Origin: Adiantum capillus-veneris
Lineage: Eukaryota; Streptophyta; Polypodiopsida; Polypodiales; Pteridaceae
DNA: 64,000 nucleotides
Direction: 5' to 3'
Assembly: GCA_014529385.2 (NCBI GenBank)
Contig: CM043967.1
Span: forward strand, 83,396,278-83,460,277
The notes beneath the pieces were generated by a model. It was not told the DNA's origin, searched no databases, and saw only the letters and a program-made list of their open reading frames with translations. Both the position numbers and the translations under genes were made by a program. Numbering within the stretch: the first letter of the stretch is position 1; every line of letters starts with the position of its first letter. Below are positions 1-9,776 of the stretch, in pieces.

Positions 1-448
1 CTTTACTTTTGATCCAGGTGGATTCTACACCATGCGTGGGGGAGCTTTGAGCTTTCCATTTGACCCTGGAGGGTGATGCAGTAGCAGATGCTTTTTTCTC
101 TATCTCTATCCTATCTATATAGCCACTATACTATCATTTTTCTTATACAGAAAAAGAAAAGAAAAAAAAGGAAAAAAAGAGAAGAAAAAAAAGAAAAAAA
201 GAGAATGCTACCAGTGAAAGTGGATATTGACAATGGATGGGGTATGGCTTTCAAGGGTCTAGGAGACCAGTTGTTAGTCATGGATGAATACAATTATTCA
301 TCAGAAAGGACTAAACAGGGTGCATCAGCCAAGAAAGCAGTAACATGGCAAATTCAATTGGTACCAGGTGGGTAAGTATTCAAGAGAACCCTATTGTAGC
401 ACAACCTACAGCTAGAGGCATCAAATACCTCTAGCTTAAGGGGGAGGG
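1..448 (+). mobile_element. 3' internal tail of an LTR retrotransposon
   Basis: This stretch ends in a purine-rich tract at 438-448 (AAGGGGGAGGG), directly before a TG that opens an LTR-like block. That is the expected layout of a polypurine tract before a 3' LTR. A short reading frame at 88-375 has a lysine-rich low-complexity start and a 55-residue tail that I do not recognise. It could be the degraded end of pol or untranslated internal sequence. The element continues to the left, outside the window. Confidence 0.45.
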
Positions 449-740
449 CTATATGATGCATGGTTTTTAGGACCCCTTCTGAAGATGCAATAAAGGCACA
501 GTCAGTTGTTGGGGAGATGAGGATACTCTAGTCCAAGGGATCTCGAAAGAGAAGAAAAATCTACTTCACAAGCACCAAAGAGTAAAAGGTGCCATGAACA
601 GAAGATACGTGGGAACGAGCTCTTATGCATGCCTACAACCTATATCTTACAGAATAGCCCATTCTAGGTGTGAATTTCTAGTGAAATTTACACGAGGATG
701 TTCGTGTGGACTCACAGCACAACATACTCCGTTTTCACTT

Positions 741-880
741 TTTTACCGACAGTAAATATTTTTTACCACAGTAAATATTTTTTACCTACAGTAAATATTT
801 TTCACCTACATGGTAAATACAAATCACTTTTTACCTACAGTAACTTTTTTTACCCATGGTAAATATTTTTTACTGCACCA
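741..880. repeat. degenerate tandem repeat, about 20-bp units
   Basis: About six to seven imperfect copies of a unit like TTTTTACCTACAGTAAATAT occur in a row. Each unit is partly self-complementary (TTTAC against GTAAA), so the single strand could form a ladder of small hairpins. It lies in the U3-like part of the LTR block, upstream of the TATA box, where promoter repeats are common in LTRs. Confidence 0.7.
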
Positions 881-1360
881 TAAGTATTTGGTAGGTAACA
901 GTTCACTGTTACTAGAAGCGGTGATTGGGCATCAACAATGCAGTTACAGGAGGAGAAAAGGGGAAAATCTTATGGTAAAGGTGAGTCAACAGGGATAAAG
1001 ACTTTTGAGTTGAAAAGAGACATGCTGATTTTTTCAAAGAACACATGTCAAAAGAAGCCATGGTTGAGGATTTTTTGAGAATTTGATATTCAGGAGGACC
1101 CAGCAGGTCCTCCCCCTGGCATGTGCAGAACCTCCAGTTTCAACAGCCACCTACCTGCTCTTAAAAGCTGGTCAAGGCCTTATCCCCATGTGTCACAATC
1201 AGAAAATCAGCATTTACCCTCCCCTCTCACATCACTCTAGAGAATATCTTGATGGTGACATATCAGGTGACCTCAATCTGTTGACCACCCTAAGCAAAAA
1301 GTAACCCCAATCAGTGGATTTAAGCATGTTTATCCCTAATCCTAAACCCTCTCAGAAACC

Positions 1361-1368
1361 TATATAAG
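1361..1368 (+). promoter_or_regulatory. TATA box of LTR-like block
   Basis: TATATAAG sits in a CT-rich context about 900 bases into the LTR-like block, followed by a CT-rich leader. It is the only strong TATA-like site in that block. Confidence 0.5.
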
Positions 1369-1903
1369 GAGGCCTTCTCTCACTCAAAACGACAACACTT
1401 CACCCACTTCACCAAGCAATGAAGCTATGACGACATTGCTCACAACGAGGAGCTATGGATGGAGCTCTACTCTCTCTCCCTCTCTCTCTCTCCCTCTAGT
1501 ATGCCACATTACTAGCCCTAAAACCTAAATAAGGAGTCTTCTCTCATGCTCCATGGCCACCATCCTCGCCATCATTCTCTAAGGTATTGATGTGTTGCTA
1601 GTAGGATCATACCTACTTGCTGGGTTGATTGTTTTTGACAAGGGATTATGCCATCCTTGGCTTGCTTCTCTATATCCTTGTTATGTATGATCTGATGCCG
1701 TTGTATTGTGAAGCTGATGTCTTGTGTATATATATGCTACATAAGGTCCCTAAGCTTCGTTTCTATGTGTTTCGCCATATGTTTTGATGCCATCATAATG
1801 CCAGAAGTCTCACTTGCCTATGTGCAGTATGTGTGAGGTCCCTAAACCTCTTAATTTAGGGTGGTGCCCCCTTTGTTTTGTTCTTTGCTTGTTTGCATGA
1901 GGC

Positions 1904-2716
1904 GTGGTTTGTGGAGTGTGCACGAGTACAGAGGCCACCCGATTGCACTGCTCTTTTTCCCGCCATCAGATAGTAACTGATCAAGAATGTGTAGAAATGT
2001 TTGAGGTGGTCCTTAGGAAAGATGCTAGCACTTGGTTTGACTCTTTTCCTGAGGAAGTTAAAGGGAATTACACGGAAGTTTTGAATCGTTTCAAGAAATA
2101 CTTCTTTGATCCCCAAAACACTCAGAAATTATGGCAAGACATTGTTTCTCATAAGCAAAAAGACTTAGATGACTACTACTTGTACAAGCAAGAGTTCCTA
2201 CGTCTTTGGGCTCTATGGATACGAAATTTTGCTAACCCTGGTGATGGTGCAGAATTTCTAAAGAAGGAGAGGTTCATAGACGGTCTCTTTCCTGACCTTA
2301 AGGTAAAAGTTGAGGCGGGTGCACCTGCTACCTTTGATGCAGCTGAAACTAGGGCTGCTGAGAAATATAGGAAACTCAAGTGCTTAAGGGGGGAGGTTCC
2401 AATAGAAGGTCTTGGACCCAAAGTTAAGTCACAAGCATCAACATCTAAGGAGCTTCCTGAGGTAACGGCGGAAGTGATTGAGAAGTTAAATGAATCTTTA
2501 AGCAGCTTGTCAATTCACCTTGCACAAGCTGTAGGTCCAAAGGGACAAGCAAAGAAGTCTGAAGAGCGAGACCCACGACCTAGGAGAGTCTTGCAATGTT
2601 GGAATTGCGGTGAGTCTGGACATGGGATGTATAATTGTCCTTGGCCCCGTGGGGAGCCAAGGAGACCTAACTTGAATTACCCAGTGATGAATGCAGGTGA
2701 AGGAACTAGTCAGTAA
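1904..2716 (+). CDS. Gag (N-terminally truncated) of gypsy-1
   Basis: This 270-residue frame holds a retrotransposon gag domain (about residues 25-150, with the ASTWFDSFPEE and YFFDPQNTQKLW stretches) and a CCHC zinc knuckle at about residues 232-245 (CWNCGESGHGMYNC). Gag packages element RNA in virus-like particles and the knuckle binds nucleic acid. The first 20-25 residues are read from neighbouring LTR-like DNA, so the start at 1904 is not the real one. A stop at 2714-2716 separates it from the protease frame 48 bases downstream. Confidence 0.85.
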   Translation: MVCGVCTSTEATRLHCSFSRHQIVTDQECVEMFEVVLRKDASTWFDSFPEEVKGNYTEVLNRFKKYFFDPQNTQKLWQDIVSHKQKDLDDYYLYKQEFLRLWALWIRNFANPGDGAEFLKKERFIDGLFPDLKVKVEAGAPATFDAAETRAAEKYRKLKCLRGEVPIEGLGPKVKSQASTSKELPEVTAEVIEKLNESLSSLSIHLAQAVGPKGQAKKSEERDPRPRRVLQCWNCGESGHGMYNCPWPRGEPRRPNLNYPVMNAGEGTSQ

Positions 2717-2764
2717 CCACGGCTTATACAAAGGCCAAATGGAGCAAGACCACCTCCACAAGGA

Positions 2765-4051
2765 GTGGAAGGAGTTCCACCTTTGCCAGACCCAAACGTG
2801 CATGTGTTAGAGGTGACAAATTCAAGAGAGGTTGACATGGAAGCAAATGGCATTAAGCGTGGCCGAGGGAAAGGTAAGGAGAAAGAAGGAGTTACATCAC
2901 AAAGTGACCATGGACGAGAAAAGAAGGCAAAGGAGACCAAGGAAGCTAAGAGGACTCAACGTCGTATCAACCTCCAAGAATTTCCTCTTGGACATGGAAT
3001 GGCTCCATACAACCTGTTGGAAGACATGAGAGGTAAGGGTCCTGATATCTCATGGCCTCAATTTCTTGCATTATGTCCACAAGTTAGGAGGGATTTAACA
3101 AGGGCAGTTAGCACTAGGAGAAAGGTAAAAGAGAGTGTGCTTGTTGTAAAAATTGCACAAGCTGAAATGAATGAGGACATTACACCTGTGCTAGATTGTT
3201 ACATAAAAGGGAGATTGGTTAGGAAAGGTCTAGTGGATGGGGGTGCACAAATTTGCATCATGACAGAGGGACTCATGCAAAAACTAGGCATGCACATCCA
3301 TGAGACACCTGATATTAAGGTCAAGATGGCAAACAATAGCAAGGCTAGGTGCGTAGGCATTTGTAAAAATGTTTTTGTGGAGGCCTTTGGCATTAAGAAG
3401 GCAGTGGATTTCTATGTCATGTCTACCAAAGGAAATGGTTACCCATTTATCCTAGGGAGACCATGGCTAATGAAAATGCGATCTTTGCAGGATTGGGAGA
3501 GTGGAAAGCTAATTTGCAGGAACGACAATCATAAGAAGGTTGTCTTTGACATGAAGGAGCAACGCCAAGAGGAGCTCCATGAAGAATCATCTCAAAGTGA
3601 GACGGAAGAAGGTTGGATCGATAACACTTCAGAAGAAGAAAGTAGCGGCAGCATTACTAAAGAGGAGTCTTCCATCGAAGTCATGGGGGTAAGGTTTAAG
3701 CCAACCAACCAAGAGACCTCTTGTCAAGGTTTGGAGGAGGTAGGTTCCCAAGAGAACCAAAAAGTGGAAGATGAAAGAATGCTAGAAGGTATGCTATCTA
3801 CAACACTTACAAAGGATGAAAGAGAGGAGTTCAAATGTGTGCTAAGGAAATTTCCTAGGCTTTTTGCTAAAGACTACACCGATGTGCGTGGAGTAGATGC
3901 TGTTCAACAAAAAATTGAGTTGAAGCCAGAGGCCACACCTAAGGCTCAGAAGCTACGAAGGCTAGGAGTCATCAAGGAGCAGGCTTTACTCAAGGAGGTA
4001 AGAAAGCTTCTGGCAGCAGGTTTCATTTATCCAGTGGAGAATTCAGAGTGA
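2765..4051 (+). CDS. Gag-Pol: protease and start of RT, gypsy-1
   Basis: This 428-residue frame begins with a basic K/E-rich linker. It then holds a retropepsin-like aspartic protease at about residues 150-245, with active-site motif LVDGGAQ at about 155-161 and ILGRPWL near its end. The usual D-S/T-G is D-G-G here. An acidic linker follows, then the start of reverse transcriptase (LFAKDYTDVRG to NSE). The frame ends at a TGA at 4049-4051, where gypsy RTs normally have tryptophan (SEWVSP); a TGG to TGA change would explain it. The RT continues in the same frame. Confidence 0.88.
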   Translation: MEGVPPLPDPNVHVLEVTNSREVDMEANGIKRGRGKGKEKEGVTSQSDHGREKKAKETKEAKRTQRRINLQEFPLGHGMAPYNLLEDMRGKGPDISWPQFLALCPQVRRDLTRAVSTRRKVKESVLVVKIAQAEMNEDITPVLDCYIKGRLVRKGLVDGGAQICIMTEGLMQKLGMHIHETPDIKVKMANNSKARCVGICKNVFVEAFGIKKAVDFYVMSTKGNGYPFILGRPWLMKMRSLQDWESGKLICRNDNHKKVVFDMKEQRQEELHEESSQSETEEGWIDNTSEEESSGSITKEESSIEVMGVRFKPTNQETSCQGLEEVGSQENQKVEDERMLEGMLSTTLTKDEREEFKCVLRKFPRLFAKDYTDVRGVDAVQQKIELKPEATPKAQKLRRLGVIKEQALLKEVRKLLAAGFIYPVENSE

Positions 4052-4456
4052 GTCTCTCCCATTGTTGTCACTCCTAAGAAAAACGGAAAGTGGAGGGTGT
4101 GTGTGGATTACCGTCCACTCAATGAGGCAACAAAAAGAGATCACTTTCCCCTCCCATTTCAGGATGAGATACTAAATGAGGTAGCTGGTCATGAGAAGTA
4201 CACTGTGTGTGATGGCTACTCAGGCTACTTTCAAATAGGTATCGCATTGGAAGATCAATTGAAAACAACCTTTATTACTCCTTGGGGTTGTTATGCTTTT
4301 AGAATCATGCCATTTGGTCTGAAAAATGCTCCTGCAACATTCCAACGTTTCATGAACATGGTGTTTCAAGCATTCTTTGGAAAGTCAATTAGGGTGTTCA
4401 TTGATGATTTTTGCATTTATAGCTCAAAATCATTGCATCTACAAAGGGTAGAATAA
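4052..4456 (+). pseudogene. RT palm/fingers segment, gypsy-1
   Basis: This continues the previous frame after the TGA. It reads VSPIVVTPKKNGKWRVCVDY, then the RT core with PFGLKNAPATFQR and the catalytic FIDDF box (DD kept, at about 4399-4413). An internal Met at 4097 is the first start after the stop but is unlikely to be used. A second stop (TAA, 4454-4456) falls where the family reads a charged residue before the helix leading to GGQLNP. Both stops make this copy non-autonomous unless read through. Confidence 0.88.
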
Positions 4457-4477
4457 GGTTTAAAGAAGCTCTACGAC

Positions 4478-7135
4478 ATGGGAGGTCAACTCAACCCCGA
4501 CAGGTGCCACATAGGTGAGGATGAAGTGATCTTGCTCAGTCACAAGGTTTCCTATAAAGGCATTGAGGTGGATCCTTCAAAGGCAAAGGCTCTTATTGAG
4601 CTCCCATCACCGAAGAGTCTTAATGAGGTCATCTCTTTCATTCAGAAGGTGAAGTATATGTCACGCTTCATTCACTTAGCCTCGGAGTTGCTTCATCCTT
4701 TGCAAAAGTTGACACAACAAGTAGAATTTGCATGGTCTGACGAGCTTGAAGAGTATTTTTGTAACATTAAAGTAATTTTATCAGAGCTACCAACACTCAT
4801 GCCTCCTTGTTGGGAGTACACATTCTTTGTTAGCTCTAGTGTTGGAAGGGAAACAATTGGTGCTGTGTTGCTACAACAAGATCCCCACAGTACAAGGATG
4901 CGACCCATCTACTTTGCTAGTAGGGTCATGAATGCTTTGGAGGGAGACTACACAGAAGCAAAACTCATGATGATTTCTCTCATGTTTGCGGTGAGAAAGT
5001 TTAGATCCTACCTGCTACCAAAACCTTTTGTAATTCTCACTGCAGAAAATTTGTTCCCTTGGGTGTCATCTCAAATGAATCTTAGTACTAGGATCTCAAA
5101 GTGGATTATGGAGTTGCAAGAGTTCCAATACTCTTTCAAGGTAGAAGATAGTGTGCGTGCACAATTGGCAGGGATTCTCCCTTATAGGGTACATGAGAAG
5201 GAAATTAAGGTGCCTCAAGTAAAGACCCTACCATTGCCACCACCAAAAAGTATTCCCAATGCTTTTACCTTGTTCTTTGATGGAGATTTTCGACGAGCCA
5301 CAGGGAAAGCAGGGGGAGGGCTAGTGTTGCTCAACCCAAGTGGGGAGGTGGTCATGAAAGAGAAGGTCAATCTACCAGGTTCAACTAGCAACAATGAAGC
5401 AGAATACGACACACTACTTCATGGTTTGAAGATGTGCATTGGCCAAGGGATAAAAAGTCTCATGGTAAAGGGAGATGCACTTCTCATTGTTAAACAGATT
5501 TTAGGCATTTGGGCATGCAAGAATGAAAGCTTAAGGACAAAAGTTCATGCCATTCGTAGGATGTTTAATCAGTTTGAAGAAGTGCAACTATATCATATTC
5601 CGAGGAAACAAAATGAAGATGCCGATTTACTTGCACAACAAGCAGTTACATGTGTTGAGAGAGAAGTGCAGGTCATCATGGTGGCAGCAGCTGTCAAGCA
5701 ACCGAGATACCAGGGATTGGAGTCATTCGCTCCCATTATTGGCTACATTTTGGAGGGTGAGTTTCCACAAGACTTCACGAAGGCTCAGAAGAGGAGACTC
5801 ATGAAGAAGGCAAGTTTCTATCTCTTCCTAGAAGGCTCCCTCTATCAAAGAGGGAAGGATCAAGTGTGCAGAAGAGTACCAACTATCGAGGAAATTCCAG
5901 CCATTCTAAAAGGTTTGCATGAAGAGGCATGTGGTGGTCATTTTGCCCAAGAATCAACTGTCAAGAAGATTTTGCTTGCGGGGTATGTTTGGCCAAGCTT
6001 GCATGTGGATGTTCAACATTGGTGTAAAAGCTGTCACAATTGTCAGATAAATGGAAATAGAAGGTTGGTGCATGGCCCGAGGCAAATAGTGCTTGCAAAT
6101 GGACCCTTTGAAAAGTGGGGCATTGATGCTATGGGTCCTCTGCCTAGGACAAAAAATGGTAAACTCTACATTCTAGTGGCTGTAGACTATATGACTAGGT
6201 GGGTGGAAGCTCAAAGTGTGGCAAGAGTGAATGAGAGGACAGTTAGCAAGTTTGTGTACAATCACATTTGTTGCAGATTTGGCACACCTTTGGAGATTGT
6301 TTCTGATAATGGTCCAGGGTTTAGGAAGGGATTGCTCATAGAAGTTTGTGAAGAGCTTCACATTGTACATCGTCATAGCACACCATACTACCCACAGTCA
6401 AATGGTTTGGTGGAGAAGGCTAATGGTGTCATTGCAGGAATCATTAGAAAGATGGTGCAAAACAAGACAAAATTATGGGATGACTTCTTGGATGGTTCCT
6501 TGTGGGCATATAGAACCACATATAGGGAAGCCACGGAGTTCACACCATTTCACTTGGTCTATGGTCAAGAGGCTTTGCAGCCTATCGAGCTCAACATTCC
6601 AACAATGCGACTTCATGGCAAAGGAGCACAAGATGATCAAGAGGTATGGATGGATCGACTTCTTACGTTAGTGGAGCTTGAGTGGAAAAGAGAAGCAGCA
6701 TACGAGTGCTACAAGAGGAAAGCCACACAAGCAAAAGAAACGCACGACAAGAAACTGAAGGACAAAGGCATCAAGGAAGGAGAGCTTGTGCTAAGATATG
6801 ACAATCGACTTGACAATCGTTTTGATGCCAAATTTGAAACAAGATGGCAGGGGCCATACATAGTCAAGAAGGCTTTCAATTCAAGTTACTATCAACTTAT
6901 GGACTTGAATGGGAAAGAGCACTCCAGGAAGGTAAACGGGTATCGCTTGAAGCCTTATTTGAGTCGCCTTCTACCAAAGGATCTACCAGAGCAAAAGGCA
7001 ACTATCTCATGTAAGTATTGTTCCATGAAGCATGAGTGTAACACAAACCAAAATTCCAAGGGGCCAAACAATGAAGATCTTGTCAAGGACTCTGAAGCAC
7101 TCTCTTTGGAAAAGATTCTTTATGATGGTACATGA
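4478..7135 (+). CDS. Pol: RT C-terminus, RNase H, second RNase H, integrase (gypsy-1)
   Basis: This is a long open frame of 885 residues. RT thumb and connection cover about 1-90, and a degenerate gypsy RNase H about 100-190. The archaeal-type RNase H starts at FFDGD (about 264) with NNEAEY at about 305. The integrase zinc finger has H residues near 481-489 and CKSCHNC at about 517-523. The integrase core D,D,E are at GIDAMGP (about 549), SDNGPGF (about 609) and LVEKANG (about 647). The C-terminal GPY-type segment is near 791-840. No chromodomain follows. Good frame preservation over 2.6 kb supports a young insertion. Confidence 0.93.
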   Translation: MGGQLNPDRCHIGEDEVILLSHKVSYKGIEVDPSKAKALIELPSPKSLNEVISFIQKVKYMSRFIHLASELLHPLQKLTQQVEFAWSDELEEYFCNIKVILSELPTLMPPCWEYTFFVSSSVGRETIGAVLLQQDPHSTRMRPIYFASRVMNALEGDYTEAKLMMISLMFAVRKFRSYLLPKPFVILTAENLFPWVSSQMNLSTRISKWIMELQEFQYSFKVEDSVRAQLAGILPYRVHEKEIKVPQVKTLPLPPPKSIPNAFTLFFDGDFRRATGKAGGGLVLLNPSGEVVMKEKVNLPGSTSNNEAEYDTLLHGLKMCIGQGIKSLMVKGDALLIVKQILGIWACKNESLRTKVHAIRRMFNQFEEVQLYHIPRKQNEDADLLAQQAVTCVEREVQVIMVAAAVKQPRYQGLESFAPIIGYILEGEFPQDFTKAQKRRLMKKASFYLFLEGSLYQRGKDQVCRRVPTIEEIPAILKGLHEEACGGHFAQESTVKKILLAGYVWPSLHVDVQHWCKSCHNCQINGNRRLVHGPRQIVLANGPFEKWGIDAMGPLPRTKNGKLYILVAVDYMTRWVEAQSVARVNERTVSKFVYNHICCRFGTPLEIVSDNGPGFRKGLLIEVCEELHIVHRHSTPYYPQSNGLVEKANGVIAGIIRKMVQNKTKLWDDFLDGSLWAYRTTYREATEFTPFHLVYGQEALQPIELNIPTMRLHGKGAQDDQEVWMDRLLTLVELEWKREAAYECYKRKATQAKETHDKKLKDKGIKEGELVLRYDNRLDNRFDAKFETRWQGPYIVKKAFNSSYYQLMDLNGKEHSRKVNGYRLKPYLSRLLPKDLPEQKATISCKYCSMKHECNTNQNSKGPNNEDLVKDSEALSLEKILYDGT

Positions 7136-7150
7136 ATATACCATCATCCT

Positions 7151-7163
7151 GGGGGAGGGGTAA
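7151..7163 (+). other. polypurine tract of gypsy-1
   Basis: GGGGGAGGGGTAA directly precedes the TGATAGCC start of the 3' LTR. This is the plus-strand priming site. Confidence 0.9.
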
Positions 7164-8959
7164 TGATAGCCGTTTTTCAGCTCTCCATAATTGCCATAGT
7201 AAGTTACTCCACCCTACCAAATCACCCAAACGCTATGGCTATCCCTACCATTTCACTGTACATAGGCGTGTGTGAGTTAGGGGGCTTTTCCTATATCTTC
7301 TTAAAAAACCCTCAGCTAGCTAGTCACTAGGCTAGTTGAGTCAAAAAAATAAAAAAATAAAAGTATATTATGGCCTCTTTGTGTGTAAATATTTCATTGT
7401 ATATATGGCCTAAATATAGGGATTTTTTATAATTATTTTGGTATTTTATTAAAATATTTCTACTTAGGTTTGTGTTTTATTAAACCTATGTACACCTTCT
7501 TTCATCCTCTTACACCATAATTATATTTTTTGCCAATATGTACATACTCTAACCTCATATTTTTCCTTTATACAAATCACTCCCATATTTTCACCCTCAC
7601 CCTCGTGAAAACAAAAAATTGATTTCTACTCATTGGTTACGTTTATTATATTATTTACTTGCATACCTTTTCCTCTTTCACCCAAAATAATTCAAGGAGG
7701 GACCATATCATATGATTCCAATATCTTTCCATATCCATAACTCCTCCATATTTTTATTATTATTTTTACTCATTATTCTAACACCATGTGCTCATTGAGC
7801 TAAAGTCCATGAATAGTCCATACACTAGTCCCACCATGTATATATTTCTTTATTCACCAATAATCCTCCTCCATGCATGGGTCAAGGGCAACTTGGATGC
7901 TTTGTATTATAATATGACAAAGGAGGGGCTCACTCTTGGATGCATTGTATAAATTCAACAAAGGAGGGGGCCACTAAAAGACATTTGCAGGCATAAAAAA
8001 AGGCTTTTTGGTGAGAATTTTGGCACCTATCTCCACTCCGAATTTGGAGCGGTGGTCAAAAAAGAAAATGTAGCCCACGCTCTGCATAATCACCTCAAAT
8101 TTTTTCATGATTTTTGGAGCTACCAACGGTGAGCTATGAGTTTTTGAGTGGACCCCAGTCTGCCCACTTTTCTCACAAGTAGCCCTTAGTCTTCTCTCAC
8201 CCTTCCACACACCTACTCACTCTTACACATCCCTCCCTCTCCTTCCCTCACTCAAACCTGCAATTTCCATGGCTTCTCCCACCCTCTTCACCATTACCCT
8301 TCTCTCTCATCCCTATAGTTCTTTTATGAACCTCTACATACATACACCCTCTCCATGTCTCTCTCTATTGCTTCTATGTTACAATTTCATTTACCTCTCC
8401 TAAAAATATCTAAAATTCAGCATCTTAACCATGATAACTTCTGAAAATTGAGTATTTTTCATCAAAAAATCCTCTTTTCATCGTGGTGGTCAACTGTGGC
8501 GGCGGCGTAAAGAAGCGAAGAAGAAGAAGAAGACCAGCGATCATTTTTTCCACAATCTACACAAGGGTGAGTTCAAGCTTCTTCAAAGCTTCACCATCTC
8601 AATGATTCTCTTTTAATTCACCCCTCTTCTTTCATCAAATCAACTCATCCTACCCATTGTAAATGTATCACTAACAATTCTAGTGATTATTACCACTAAC
8701 AACTAACTTCTCTTGTAAAAATGCACCCACACTATCAACATATGGAGTAGGCAACCGCACAAGTAAACCAAATTCACTCACTCCCATGGAAGTTTCTCTC
8801 CTTTCACCACATCAATAATTCTCTTACTTGGGCCCACATCCATGTGACTCAAGAGAAAAGAGAGACCCCATTCTCATTTGAAATTCATAAAAATTCATAA
8901 TCCTTGATCTTTCCTAATAAAATTGATTAGGCTTAATCCTAATCAAGGCTTCTAAAACC

Positions 8960-8967
8960 TATAAATA
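8960..8967 (+). promoter_or_regulatory. TATA box in gypsy-1 LTR
   Basis: TATAAATA lies in the last third of the LTR, before a conserved transcribed leader. The same site is present in the solo LTR at 25404-25411. It is the likely core promoter for element RNA. Confidence 0.7.
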
Positions 8968-9468
8968 GAACCCATTCCTCCTTGTAAAAATGATCACTAT
9001 ACCATTGCACACTAGATAGAGCGTACCACACGCCAGTTCTATCTTGGTTGTAAAGAGAGAGTAAGCTTTCTATACACCATCACCTTGGTGCATAGAAAAG
9101 ATTGAGCTAGTTTGAGTGAGTGCGAGTAGAAGATATTCTTCCTACCATTGTTGTATCTACCCCAACATCAATGAATTGGTAGTTTTGGGTGCAATTCATG
9201 TCCAAAGGCTCACGCTTCTCCTCCAATTTGGCTTGGCAAACTCATTCAGCTTCATAAGGTGACTTGTTTCATTGAAGGTTGTTGTTTTGTTGCTTGTGAT
9301 TCATTGGCTATTGTTTGGCTACCATTGTAAGAGGGTGGATGGTGAGAGGGCTCCCATAACCCTAAGACAACGTGCTAGTGATGCTATAACCAAATCTTGT
9401 CACTTGATTCCGCAAGCTCTAAGTTCCTTTTTGTGCAAAATATAAAGTTGAAGCTAAGTTGTACACCA

Positions 9469-9473
<5 letters not shown>

Positions 9474-9514
<41 letters not shown>
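9474..9514. repeat. (TC)n microsatellite in LTR
   Basis: A pure dinucleotide run of about 20 repeats. The equivalent run in the solo LTR (about 25917-25966) is longer and accounts for most of the length difference between the two LTR copies. Confidence 0.95.
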
Positions 9515-9517
<3 letters not shown>

Positions 9518-9776
9518 TTTTAGTGTGTGAGAGTGTTCCATTGGTGTTAGGGTTAGTGTAAATTCCTTGCTTGTTTGTGGGTTGCTCTAACGATTCTCCT
9601 CTTTTGCGTCCTAGTTCGCTCTTAAACTAGGTGGTGCCCCTTGTGTAGTTGGGATTTGGCTGTGGGTTTGTTGTTTTGGTTTGTGTTGTGTTGTGCCCCA
9701 GCCCCATTGAGCAGCACGGGAGCCTTGAAGGGTGTCTAGAGGTTGCTCTTCTTGTTGCCCGCCCCGGACCGCCTCA

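Larger units (their letters stand above)
454..1900 (+). mobile_element. LTR-like block next to the gypsy gag (end uncertain)
   Basis: The block begins TGATGCATGG directly after the polypurine tract and holds a TATA box at 1361-1368 (TATATAAG), followed by CT-rich leader sequence. That is a typical plant LTR layout. Near its right end (about 1848-1872) the string CTCTTAATTTAGGGTGGTGC resembles 9621-9640 in the gypsy 3' LTR, so the two LTR families may be related. No clear CA terminus or second copy is visible. The right limit is set by where gag similarity begins (about 1970). Confidence 0.4.
1904..9776 (+). mobile_element. 5'-truncated Ty3/gypsy element, Tat lineage (gypsy-1)
   Basis: Domain order is gag, aspartic protease, reverse transcriptase, RNase H, a second (archaeal-type) RNase H, integrase, polypurine tract and 3' LTR. 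The extra RNase H with an FDG start and an NNEAEY motif is the hallmark of the Tat branch of plant gypsy elements. No chromodomain is seen. The 5' LTR, primer site and start of gag are missing; gag similarity begins near 1970, next to an unrelated LTR-like block. Two in-frame stops interrupt RT. A nearly identical LTR stands alone at 23608-26228, so the family has been active recently. Confidence 0.9.
7164..9776 (+). repeat. 3' LTR of gypsy-1 (2613 bp)
   Basis: It runs from TGATAGCCGT to CCGCCTCA, giving the standard TG...CA ends. The limits are fixed by comparison with the copy at 23608-26228; the two agree almost base for base and diverge sharply at both ends. It holds a TATA box at 8960-8967 and a (TC)n run at about 9474-9514. 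The four bases after it are ACAC; the matching duplication at the 5' end cannot be tested because that end is lost. There is no protein-coding gene inside. Confidence 0.95.

Noticed and set aside
88-375. A complete small gene
   Set aside because: Starts in a lysine-coding A-rich tract and ends just before a polypurine tract; best read as the tail of a retroelement.
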